The notes below the pieces were generated by a model. The model ran no database searches, was not told where the DNA came from, and worked only from the letters and a program-made list of their open reading frames with translations. The translations under genes were made by a program, and so were the position numbers. Of a DNA stretch of 23,861 nt, positions 13,662 through 20,785 are shown piece after piece (position 1 is the stretch's first letter; every line of letters begins with the position of its first letter). This stretch comes from JBIOWF01 sp044868295 (lineage in GTDB: Bacteria > Actinomycetota > Actinomycetes > Streptosporangiales > Streptosporangiaceae), in NCBI GenBank assembly GCA_044868295.1, contig JBIOWF010000305.1, forward strand, positions 1 to 23,861. The letters are read 5' to 3'.

Positions 13662-15371
13662 ATGCACGGCCTGAGCGCGGAAGAGCCACGGCGGATCGGC
13701 CGTTATCGCCTGCTCGGGCGGCTCGGGCAGGGCGGGATGGGCACCGTTTACCTTGGCGAAGACGATTCCGGCCAAAAGGTCGCAGTCAAGGTCATCAACT
13801 CCGTCCTGGCGCAGGAGGAGAAGTTCCGGCAGCGGTTCTGTCGTGAGGCGGAGGCGGCTGGGCGCGTGCGGAGGTTCTGTACGGCTCCCGTCATCGAAAC
13901 CGCGCTCGACGGTGACCGGCTGTTCACGGTCACCGAATATGTCGACGGCCCCACACTGTACGAGGCCATCCGCAGCGGAGGACCACTCTCCGGTTCCAGC
14001 TTGGACGCCCTCGCGGTAGGTGTCGCCACTGCGCTCACCGCGATTCACGATGCCGGGATCGTTCATCGCGACCTCAAGCCCTCGAACGTGTTGCTGTCAC
14101 CGATCGGTCCCCGCGTCATCGACTTCGGGATCGCTCGTGCGTTGGACGCCGTGGATGGCGTCACCAGATCTGGGGAGGTCGTCGGGTCGCCGCAGTACAT
14201 CGCCCCGGAGGTTTTGCGTGGAGAGGCGGTGACTCCCGCCTGTGACGTGTTCTCATGGGGCTGCCTGGTGACCTTCGCCGGCACTGGCTGCACGCCGTTC
14301 GACGCGAAGACGACACCTGGCGTCATCTATCAGATCATGCAGGAGGAGCCTCAGCTGGACGATCTGGATCCGACGCTCCGTAAGCTGGTCGCCAGGACAC
14401 TGGCCAAAGATCCCGCGATCCGGCCGTCGGCACGTCAGCTCCTCGGTCAGCTCATAGGCGGGGAGGAGACGCCTCTCGAACACGCCGCCCAGAACGTGAC
14501 CACAGGCTGGCGACAGACGTCCCTGCAGGACACCCATCTCTCCTCGTCGCCTGACAAGGAACTGATCAAGCAAGTAGACGAGCCCTCCACTGCGCAGCCC
14601 ATTGGGCGGTTGGCCGAGCCACCCACAGGCCCACCGGTCAAGCGCGGGATCTTGCAACGCAAGCGTCTTATCCCAGTGGGCATCGCCTTGGCCGCTCTCG
14701 TGGTGTCCGTGACGATCATTCTCGTCTTCCGTCCCGGATCCGAAGGGCCCGACGCTACGTCGGTGAGCGGTACTCCGCTGTTCAACGATGACTTCGTAGA
14801 ACGCCAAGGATGGGACGGCTGGGACTTCAACCCCGCTGGGGGTAGCCAACATGGATATGAGATCACCCGAGGCGTGTACACCATGCAGGCCAGCCGGGAC
14901 TATCCGTCGAATATGAGCATGTCTCCGGTACCGGCGAAGGCAGCCGCGGCGCCGGTCCGGGATGCGGTGATCGGTGTCACCGCCGTGGTGCGGGAAGGGG
15001 CAAACGGACAGGGAGAGTTCGGCCTCCTGTGCCGATACGACGAGGACATCCCCAACGGCTACCTGTTCGTTCTGGGCACCGACGGCAGGGCCAGGTTGAT
15101 CAAAAATGCCCGGGGCACTTACCGGACACTGGGTCAGCCTGTGCCGTTCGACGCGCCGCGACTGGGCGAGTCCGTGAAGGTCCAGGCGGCCTGCGGCGGA
15201 ACACGACTGACCATGTGGATCAATGGCGAGAAGGTGATCGAGACCACCGACGCGGAAGGATTCGAAGGTAGTAGGGCAAGTCAGGTGGGACTGGTCGTAC
15301 GCACTCCGGAGAGCGGAAACGGCGTGATCAAAGTGGAGTTCGACGACTTCTCCGTCTACAAGGGAGCCTGA
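13662..15371 (+). CDS. Transmembrane Ser/Thr protein kinase with jelly-roll-like ectodomain
   Basis: 569 aa in three parts. The cytoplasmic PknB-type kinase domain (about 12-270) has the G-loop GQGGMGTVY (22-30), Lys 43, HRDLKPSN with catalytic Asp 137, DFGIA (154-158) and SPQYIAPE (176-183), so it should be active. A Pro/Thr-rich juxtamembrane linker leads to one helix (336-356, LIPVGIALAALVVSVTIILVF region). The outside part (about 373-569) begins FNDDFVERQGWDGW and ends VIKVEFDDFSVYKGA with several WINGEK- and GRARLI-like strand motifs, resembling LamG/DUF1080-type carbohydrate-binding jelly rolls. It has no PASTA repeats. I chose ATG 13662 because kinases of this type begin with EEPRRIGRYRLLGRL close to the N-terminus; the frame is open to 13521 and ATG 13617 is an alternative. 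Substrates are unknown; the neighbouring NACHT pair is a candidate. Confidence 0.85.
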   Translation: MHGLSAEEPRRIGRYRLLGRLGQGGMGTVYLGEDDSGQKVAVKVINSVLAQEEKFRQRFCREAEAAGRVRRFCTAPVIETALDGDRLFTVTEYVDGPTLYEAIRSGGPLSGSSLDALAVGVATALTAIHDAGIVHRDLKPSNVLLSPIGPRVIDFGIARALDAVDGVTRSGEVVGSPQYIAPEVLRGEAVTPACDVFSWGCLVTFAGTGCTPFDAKTTPGVIYQIMQEEPQLDDLDPTLRKLVARTLAKDPAIRPSARQLLGQLIGGEETPLEHAAQNVTTGWRQTSLQDTHLSSSPDKELIKQVDEPSTAQPIGRLAEPPTGPPVKRGILQRKRLIPVGIALAALVVSVTIILVFRPGSEGPDATSVSGTPLFNDDFVERQGWDGWDFNPAGGSQHGYEITRGVYTMQASRDYPSNMSMSPVPAKAAAAPVRDAVIGVTAVVREGANGQGEFGLLCRYDEDIPNGYLFVLGTDGRARLIKNARGTYRTLGQPVPFDAPRLGESVKVQAACGGTRLTMWINGEKVIETTDAEGFEGSRASQVGLVVRTPESGNGVIKVEFDDFSVYKGA

Positions 15372-15507
15372 AGGTTTCCGCCTTCGATGAAGGAACAAGG
15401 TCACCCGGCTGCGCGCTGCCGTAAAGGACCTTCGATCTCTTGGACGCGCCACCGGCCTCTGCCGGGTCGCCGCCTGAGGCGACATTTGCCATGGCGCTCC
15501 ACCCGGG

Positions 15508-15537
15508 TTAATGCCTTTACCGGTGGTGATCTATATG
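15508..15537 (+). promoter_or_regulatory. Possible AT-rich promoter of the isoprenoid synthase-NACHT pair
   Basis: TATATG (15532-15537) lies 18 nt after TTAATG (15508-15513), in a locally AT-rich patch of otherwise GC-rich DNA, about 30 nt before the gene start. The -10 is fair and the -35 is poor. Confidence 0.3.
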
Positions 15538-15568
15538 TAAAGCTTCATGGACTGTGCCGTGGAGTGTG

Positions 15569-16603
15569 ATGATGCGCGAGGGAATCGCTGACCTGATTAC
15601 CGTCGTACGCTGCAGCCGGTTGGCCGTGTCCCTGCCCAAGGCGATGACGTCCGCCTATTCCGGCAGCGTACGGGCAGCGGAAGATTTCGACCGGGTCATC
15701 ATTCCGATAGTCGAGGAGATATACGAGGATTCCGACGCTCGGGCCCGCGTCTGCGCTGCTCTTTGCGTGACCAGTATGACCGTTAATTTCGTCGTCCTTA
15801 ATTATGCGAAGATGGCGGGCCTGCCGTTCAACGGCGAGTTGTCGGTGCTCGCGGGCGCCTTCGCGAGGCTGTACGACGACATGATGGACAACTCCGACGA
15901 CCCGGATCTCGACCTCCGGCTGGCCCGCCTCTTCAGTGGCAGGCGTTTCGCGCCCGCGACGGCGCCCGAACGCCTGCTGCAACGGTTGCACCAGGCGATC
16001 GACCGCAGGCTCGGCCGGCCGAAGGACGCTCCCATCCATGACATGCTGATGGCGCTGCACGAGTGCCAGACCCTGTCCCACGAGCAGAAGAACCCGGCGA
16101 TCAGCGGCGAGTCGCTTGCGAAGATCACCCGTGGCAAGGGCGGGCTGGCCAACGTCACGCTGCTCGCCCTGATGCAGCCGGAGATGAGCGTCCCGGAGCG
16201 GGAGCTGATCATGGAGCTCGGTGAGGCCTTCCAGCTCCTCGACGACTATCTGGACCAGGACGACGACCGGCGCGACGGGATCGTCACATTGATCACTAAG
16301 AGAGAGGCGACCCTGGCGGACGTGGGCGCGCGATTACGCGCGCTGCGCGGGCGCCTGTTCGCCTTCTACGGCGCCCCGGCCGCTCGACCCTTCGTTACCA
16401 CGCTCTATCTCATGATGGTGGCCGTCTACGTCAAGCGCCACCGCAGCCCGGCCCGCAGGCGCGCGAGGCCCGGCCCGTCGGGAGATCCCCGAGCCGCCGT
16501 ACGGTTCCTGGTCGGTGACGGAGAACCGGCGACCATCGCAGGCTCCGGCCCGGCTCCACGCGCGTCCGAGACCTGCGATCCGCGCCCGCTGGACACCCTG
16601 TGA
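15569..16603 (+). CDS. Class I isoprenoid synthase-fold enzyme (polyprenyl/terpene synthase-like)
   Basis: 344 aa, strongly helical. It has two Asp-rich metal-diphosphate motifs: DDMMD (103-107, in RLYDDMMDNSDD) and DDYLD (225-229, in LLDDYLDQDDDRRDG). Between them is a K-G-G segment (ITRGKGGLAN, about 186-195). Having both motifs in this spacing is characteristic of trans-prenyltransferases and related class I terpene enzymes, so it probably binds a prenyl diphosphate through Mg. The remaining sequence is too far from GGPP/FPP synthases to name a product. The tail (about 290-344) is Pro/Arg-rich and probably disordered. GGAG at 15561-15564 serves ATG 15569 or, with better spacing, ATG 15572. 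The stop overlaps the NACHT start by 4 nt. Codon 256 is TTA (16334-16336). Fold and class likely; substrate and role unknown. Confidence 0.75.
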   Translation: MMREGIADLITVVRCSRLAVSLPKAMTSAYSGSVRAAEDFDRVIIPIVEEIYEDSDARARVCAALCVTSMTVNFVVLNYAKMAGLPFNGELSVLAGAFARLYDDMMDNSDDPDLDLRLARLFSGRRFAPATAPERLLQRLHQAIDRRLGRPKDAPIHDMLMALHECQTLSHEQKNPAISGESLAKITRGKGGLANVTLLALMQPEMSVPERELIMELGEAFQLLDDYLDQDDDRRDGIVTLITKREATLADVGARLRALRGRLFAFYGAPAARPFVTTLYLMMVAVYVKRHRSPARRRARPGPSGDPRAAVRFLVGDGEPATIAGSGPAPRASETCDPRPLDTL

Positions 16604-18732
16604 AAACAGGCAAGACGGCCGTCGTTCTCCTGCTCTCCGTCCTCCTCCTCGGGTGCGTGATCTGGGGGGTCAGCGCCATCGTCAGCGGCGACTCCAAGAC
16701 CGAGCCGGTGCTGGCGCTCGCCTCCTTCGTGGTGGGTGGCGTCGCGCTCCTGATCTCCATGCGCCAGCCGTCCCCGATAGGCGAACCCGCCACGCGGGAG
16801 GAGGTGGAGGCATACGCGGCCAAGCTGGTCGCCGAGGTGAAGAGCCTGACGGCGAGCGAGGTGATCATCCGCGGCCTGCAGGAGGATCAGCCGGATCCGG
16901 TCAGCTGGCGGGTCGAGAGCATGCCGGCCGCCGGTGACCCGCTGGCCGGCGCGCTCCCGTCGGAGGGCGATCTGATCCGGCTCATCGACGGGTTCGTCCG
17001 GTGCGGCCAGCGCCGGCGGATGGTGGTGATCGGCGACGCCGGCTCGGGCAAGAGCAGCCTGAGCCTGCTGCTGGCGCTGGCCCTCACCGAGCCGGTGTCG
17101 TCTCGGCCGGTGCCGGTGCTTCTTCCCATGTCGTCCTGGGAGCCCGGCATGACCCTGCGGGGCTGGATCAGCCATCGTCTGGTCGAGGAATACCCCTTCC
17201 TGGGGCCTGCGGGGCAGCAGGAGTCCGGGGTCGCCGTCGCGGTCGCCGCGCTGTTCGACCGCGATCTCATCCTGCCGGTCTTCGACGGCCTGGACGAGTT
17301 GACCGAGAACCGGCACGTCGAGGTGCTCGCGGCCATCAACGCCGACGTGTGGAGCCGCTCGTTCGTCCTCACCTGCCGCACCAAGGAGTTCACGCGGGCG
17401 GACGCCCGCCTCCTCAACAGGCCCCTGGTCGTCCGTCTGTTGCCCGTCGACGCCGCCACGGCCGCTCGCTACCTGGCCGACCGTGAGGACAGCCCGGATC
17501 TGACCCCGCTGCTCTCCAGCCTGGCGGACGACCCGCAGGGAGCGCCCGCGGCCGCGCTCAGCACGCCGTTCATGCTGTTCCTGGCCCGCACTCAGTACGC
17601 GCACGGCAGCCCCCTGCCCGCCGAACTGATCGGTGCGGGGAACCGCCAGGAGATCGAGTCGCATCTGATCAGTGCCTTCATTCCCACGGTGTTCGGGCCG
17701 GGCCTGTCCGCCCGCAAGGGGCCCTGGGATCCCGCCAGGGCGGAGAAGTGGCTGGCCTTCGTGGCGGCGCATCTGCGTCGCCTCCATACGACGGAATTCG
17801 CCTGGTGGGAGCTCCACCGTGCGATCGACCGCCGGGTGTCGCGGGTCACCGCGACCGTGCTGGGCGGGCTGGCCTGCACCCTTCTCGGCACGATCATGTT
17901 CGGACTGTTCGGCAGGCCCTGGTTCGGCCTGCTGTTCGGGCTGGCCACAGGGGTCGGCGGGGCCAACTTGGTGTCGTCGGCGAAACAGGAACCACCTCGG
18001 CAGGCCATGCCGAGCCTGTTCAACCAGAAGCTCTCGGCGTCGTCACTGTTGCGGAGCGTCGGCTTCGGCGCGATCGGCGCCGTCACGGCCGGGCTGATCG
18101 TTGCGATCCTGTACGACGGCATCGGCTACGTCCTGTTCAGTGGGCTCGTGTTCGGTTTCATCTTCGGCATCGCCCGGCTGCTCAACCTGCCCGCGGTGCC
18201 CAAGGAGGCGGGAACACCGGACGGCGCCCTGCGAAACGACCGGACCGCCGTCCTCTACGGATGGGGGCTCGGCGCGGTGGCCGGCCTCCTGGTCGGCGGC
18301 TTCCTCGGCTCGGCCGTCGGGACCGCGCTGGCCGGCGGGATTCGCAAGGACCTCGAAAGCAGGAACGCGTGGATCCTCACGCTCGAAACGTGGCAGCACG
18401 TCCTGCTGGGGGCGGGCGTGGGCTGCCTGCTCGGGATGGCCGGGCTCGGCATGACCGCGCAGGCCTCCAGCGCGCTGGGGCGCTTCACCACCACCCGGCT
18501 CTGGCTGTGGCTACGCGGCCACACCCCGCTACGGTTCATGACCTTTCTCAGAGAGGCCTACAAGCGCGGGATCCTGCGCAGGGCGGGACCGTTCTACCAG
18601 TTCAGGCATGAGCTGCTCTACGAGCACCTGCTTCGCGAGGAGACGCCGGAACCGGTGGAGGGCTCGCCACCACCGACGGATGACGCCGGTGCGCCGACCG
18701 TGACCCAGACCGGGCCGGACAACGCCCAATAG
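16600..18732 (+). CDS. NACHT-domain NTPase with N- and C-terminal membrane segments
   Basis: 710 aa STAND-type protein. The N-terminus has two hydrophobic helices (about 7-28 and 36-54); the first contains LLLGC, a weak lipobox-like site. A helical linker and a VSWRVE segment precede the NACHT core, with Walker A GDAGSGKSS (145-153), Walker B LPVFDGLDEL (225-234) and a sensor-like LTCRTKEFT (257-265). About 415-640 is a block of several Gly-rich membrane helices. The end carries FYQFRHELLYEHLL, which I recognise as the C-terminal signature of a large actinobacterial NACHT family (YQFRHxxLQxHL type). GTG 16600 lies in the GTGA overlap with the isoprenoid synthase gene, so the two are co-translated. 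NACHT proteins act as nucleotide-driven switches, several of them in phage defence; what this one senses is not visible. No effector nuclease or protease domain is seen. Confidence 0.85.
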   Translation: MKTGKTAVVLLLSVLLLGCVIWGVSAIVSGDSKTEPVLALASFVVGGVALLISMRQPSPIGEPATREEVEAYAAKLVAEVKSLTASEVIIRGLQEDQPDPVSWRVESMPAAGDPLAGALPSEGDLIRLIDGFVRCGQRRRMVVIGDAGSGKSSLSLLLALALTEPVSSRPVPVLLPMSSWEPGMTLRGWISHRLVEEYPFLGPAGQQESGVAVAVAALFDRDLILPVFDGLDELTENRHVEVLAAINADVWSRSFVLTCRTKEFTRADARLLNRPLVVRLLPVDAATAARYLADREDSPDLTPLLSSLADDPQGAPAAALSTPFMLFLARTQYAHGSPLPAELIGAGNRQEIESHLISAFIPTVFGPGLSARKGPWDPARAEKWLAFVAAHLRRLHTTEFAWWELHRAIDRRVSRVTATVLGGLACTLLGTIMFGLFGRPWFGLLFGLATGVGGANLVSSAKQEPPRQAMPSLFNQKLSASSLLRSVGFGAIGAVTAGLIVAILYDGIGYVLFSGLVFGFIFGIARLLNLPAVPKEAGTPDGALRNDRTAVLYGWGLGAVAGLLVGGFLGSAVGTALAGGIRKDLESRNAWILTLETWQHVLLGAGVGCLLGMAGLGMTAQASSALGRFTTTRLWLWLRGHTPLRFMTFLREAYKRGILRRAGPFYQFRHELLYEHLLREETPEPVEGSPPPTDDAGAPTVTQTGPDNAQ

Positions 18733-19421
18733 GTCGTCCGGCTCGGGCATCCCTGCTCGCGGCGGGTCATGGGCGGCCTCCCGCCGTACGTCGCCTCGGG
18801 GAATCTGACCCGGGGCCGCGTGACCTCCCTGCGCACCTCCATGAACCGCAGATCCTTCAGGTCTCGCCTAACGCGGTCCACCACCACGCCCTCACCCGGG
18901 CCCGGCCGGTAACCGAACTCCACGAGCGCGCTGGACACCGTCCCGTTCGCGCGCTCGCTCTCCTGGCGGCGCAGCAGCCGTTCGACGTCGCCGGGGCGGG
19001 TCAGGTCGTAGGACGTCGCCCGGTCGCCGCCCGAGCCGCGGACGGTGAGCCGTAGCACCTCGAACGGGTGTTTCCGCAGCACCCGAGTCTGCGCGTCGAG
19101 CCAGACCGGTTCGAAACCGCGCTGCCATCGCTCGAAAACGCGCAAGGCCGCCATCCTGACCACGATGTAGAGAGCCATCGTGGCGCCGACCGCGGTCGCG
19201 GGCACGCGCAGTCCAGGGGCGAGGAGAAACCGCACCGAGACGACCAAGGCGAGGGAGGCCACCACCCAGAGGAGCGTGATCCGGTGCGCCCGCGCGAACA
19301 CCGGCTCGCGCAGCCCGATGATCGCGCTCCTGAACGTGGTGCCGATCCGGCCGAGCGGCGCCAGCGGAATGGGGAGATCCGGGCGGGCGATCTCCGGCCC
19401 GTAGAACACGAGTGCCACCAC
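18618..19421 (-). CDS. Membrane protein of unknown function, convergent with and overlapping the NACHT gene
   Basis: 267 aa from GTG 19421 (a second GTG follows directly), with GGAAGGTGAGG about 5 nt upstream. Two membrane helices are clear (about 47-67 and 73-92, in TLLWVVASLALVVSVRFLLAP and VGATMALYIVVRMAAL), followed by a soluble domain with RHPFEVLRLTVRG-like and DVERLLRRQES motifs that I do not recognise. The conserved-looking part ends near residue 218. The last 39 residues are read antisense across the final 115 nt of the NACHT gene and are low-complexity, as if the original stop was lost. The two genes are tail to tail, so mutual antisense interference is possible. It is divergent from the secreted BP74-like gene. 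No function is proposed. Confidence 0.6.
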   Translation of the reverse strand: MVALVFYGPEIARPDLPIPLAPLGRIGTTFRSAIIGLREPVFARAHRITLLWVVASLALVVSVRFLLAPGLRVPATAVGATMALYIVVRMAALRVFERWQRGFEPVWLDAQTRVLRKHPFEVLRLTVRGSGGDRATSYDLTRPGDVERLLRRQESERANGTVSSALVEFGYRPGPGEGVVVDRVRRDLKDLRFMEVRREVTRPRVRFPEATYGGRPPMTRREQGCPSRTTYWALSGPVWVTVGAPASSVGGGEPSTGSGVSSRSRCS

Positions 19422-19571
19422 GCCCTCACCTTCCAGGAGCGAGCCCCCTCTCCCTCAGTATCCGCCACAAACGCACGGCGGCAATTCCCCCACCTGGGCG
19501 AAACCGGATCCCGTCATTGGGGCACGTGGAGTGAGGTACGGAGGCGGGCCGAGTTCGTGCCGACAACGATA

Positions 19572-19600
19572 GTGACTCTTTGTAATTTCTTGACTACGAT
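19572..19600 (+). promoter_or_regulatory. Promoter of the BP74-like secreted protein gene
   Basis: GTGACT (19572-19577) and TACGAT (19595-19600) with a 17-nt spacer, in an AT-rich patch. It gives a leader of about 45 nt to ATG 19653. Each hexamer has four of six consensus matches. Confidence 0.45.
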
Positions 19601-19652
19601 ACGTGATGAACGGCCGTGGAGACGGCCCGTCAGGCACCGGAGGCGCCCCGCA

Positions 19653-20123
19653 ATGCGACGTATCACCACCAAGATCGGCACCGTCCTCGCGGCGATCGCG
19701 ATGCTCGCCCTCACAGCTGCCCACCCCGCCGAAGCGAAGCAGGCCAGCGGCACTGCTGAGCGCGCCGCGTCGGCAACGGTGGCCTACTTCGAGTTCGACT
19801 ATCCGCCGGACCCGGGAAAGGTCATTTTCAAGCTCACCGACCCGGCCTTGATTCGGCAGGCCAGGGACATTCTCAACGGCACGCAGACAGAAGAGACCCA
19901 TGTCATGGGGAGGATCATCAAGCGCCCCGTCCCGTACAACCCCGCGTGGAGTTACCACCTCGACCCATACTCGATCCGGTTCTTCAGCATGGCCATCGAA
20001 GTGTGTGACGCGACCCCGACGTACGTCGAAGACCACCTTGACGAGGTAGGCGGCGCGTTCCTCCCAGGTGGCCACTGGTGCCCGTGGGGATCACGCCTGC
20101 TGCGGGAGGTTCCCGGGTCGTAA
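19653..20123 (+). CDS. Secreted BP74-N-domain-like protein
   Basis: 156 aa with a Sec signal peptide (basic MRRITTK, hydrophobic core, cleavage likely after AEA at residue 28). The mature domain matches what I remember of the family named after Dictyostelium calmodulin-binding protein BP74: FKLTDPALIRQARDILNGTQ, HVMGRIIKRPVPYNPAWSYHLDP, IEVCDATPTYVEDHLDEVGGAFLPGGHWCPW and a final SRLLREV, all in order, so the domain is complete. Two cysteines, in EVCDA and HWCPW, probably form a disulfide outside the cell. ATG 19653 has GGAGG 9 nt upstream; the frame is open much further up but lacks a start with a signal peptide. Many streptomycetes carry such secreted proteins; their function is not known to me, and calmodulin binding is not implied here. 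Confidence 0.75.
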   Translation: MRRITTKIGTVLAAIAMLALTAAHPAEAKQASGTAERAASATVAYFEFDYPPDPGKVIFKLTDPALIRQARDILNGTQTEETHVMGRIIKRPVPYNPAWSYHLDPYSIRFFSMAIEVCDATPTYVEDHLDEVGGAFLPGGHWCPWGSRLLREVPGS

Positions 20124-20422
20124 AGACCCGGCCCTTCGGGCTGCAGGCGCAGACCTGGCACGCGAAGTGCCCAGATGATGTGCCACTCAGCCGACGGAAA
20201 CGCATGGTGGCTCTGGACGGCCTCTCCCCGCGCTGTTCGGAGTCACCTTGGCATGCCGCTCCGCAGTAAAAGGCCAACCGCGCGGGGCGTACATGATGAT
20301 CAGGTCGCCGAGTGCGCAGACGTGTCCCACGCGGTGGGGCTATTTGAAGCGTGCTTGGGTGTTTGGGTGTATATGTCGGATCTAGGCTGATTGGCGTCAC
20401 CCGTTTGTCCAAGGAGGAAGCC
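20124..20422. other. 299-nt gap without a supported gene
   Basis: A 7-bp stem (20113-20119 with 20125-20131) straddles the BP74-like stop, and a small GCCC-TTC-GGGC hairpin follows (20131-20141); together they may be a weak terminator. Near the right end an 8-bp direct repeat TTGGGTGT occurs twice in tandem (20355-20370), next to TATATG and TAGGCT (20383-20388), either of which could be a -10 for the next gene. Open frames on both strands here have no recognisable product. Confidence 0.4.
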
Positions 20423-20671
20423 ATGGCGAAGTTCATGGACGTCCATCACGGCATGATGGGCATCACCGACCAGCAGCTTCATGAGGCGCACGATGCCGAT
20501 CTGGCGATCCAGTCCGAAGAGGGAGTGACCTTCGAGCACGCGTGGGCCGACCCGAACGAGGGCGTCGTCTACTGCCTGTCGGACGCGCCCGACGCGGAGG
20601 CCGTCAGGCGTATCCATGAGCGGGCGGGGCACCCGGCCGACGAGATTCATCCCGTGCCGCTGTCCGTCTGA
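20423..20671 (+). CDS. SCO4226-family nickel-binding protein
   Basis: 82-aa small ferredoxin-like protein. MAKFMDVHHGM at the start, ITDQQLHEAHDADL, GVTFEHAWADPNEGVVYCLSDAPDAEAVRRIHERAGHP and the EIHPVPL end follow the order I know from Streptomyces coelicolor SCO4226, a structurally studied nickel-binding dimer of the DUF4242 group. Candidate ligands are the His pair in DVHHG and later His residues; I cannot assign the site by eye. A strong AAGGAGGA (20411-20418) 4 nt before the ATG fixes the start. In S. coelicolor SCO4226 lies near phoU (SCO4228), whereas here it is 17 kb from phoU but 2 kb from a nickel permease, which supports a nickel storage or buffering role. Confidence 0.88.
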   Translation: MAKFMDVHHGMMGITDQQLHEAHDADLAIQSEEGVTFEHAWADPNEGVVYCLSDAPDAEAVRRIHERAGHPADEIHPVPLSV

Positions 20672-20785
20672 CGTCGTTCGCTCGCAAACGCATGGTCGGC
20701 CCCCGCTGGGGCGAAACCGCATCCCGGTCGCGGCATGGCGGAACGGTCCACGTCGGGAGTGGTCAGGGTCACATAATGAATCATC

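Noticed and set aside
14253..15485. Minus-strand 410-codon open frame
   Set aside because: Antisense to the kinase gene; no motif and no start signal.
16426..17817. Minus-strand 463-codon open frame
   Set aside because: Antisense to the isoprenoid synthase/NACHT junction; the product is Arg/Gln-rich without a domain.
20078..20269. Small plus-strand frame and its minus-strand counterpart (19984-20436) in the gap after the BP74-like gene
   Set aside because: No ribosome site, no family resemblance, and composition not clearly coding; left as non-coding gap.
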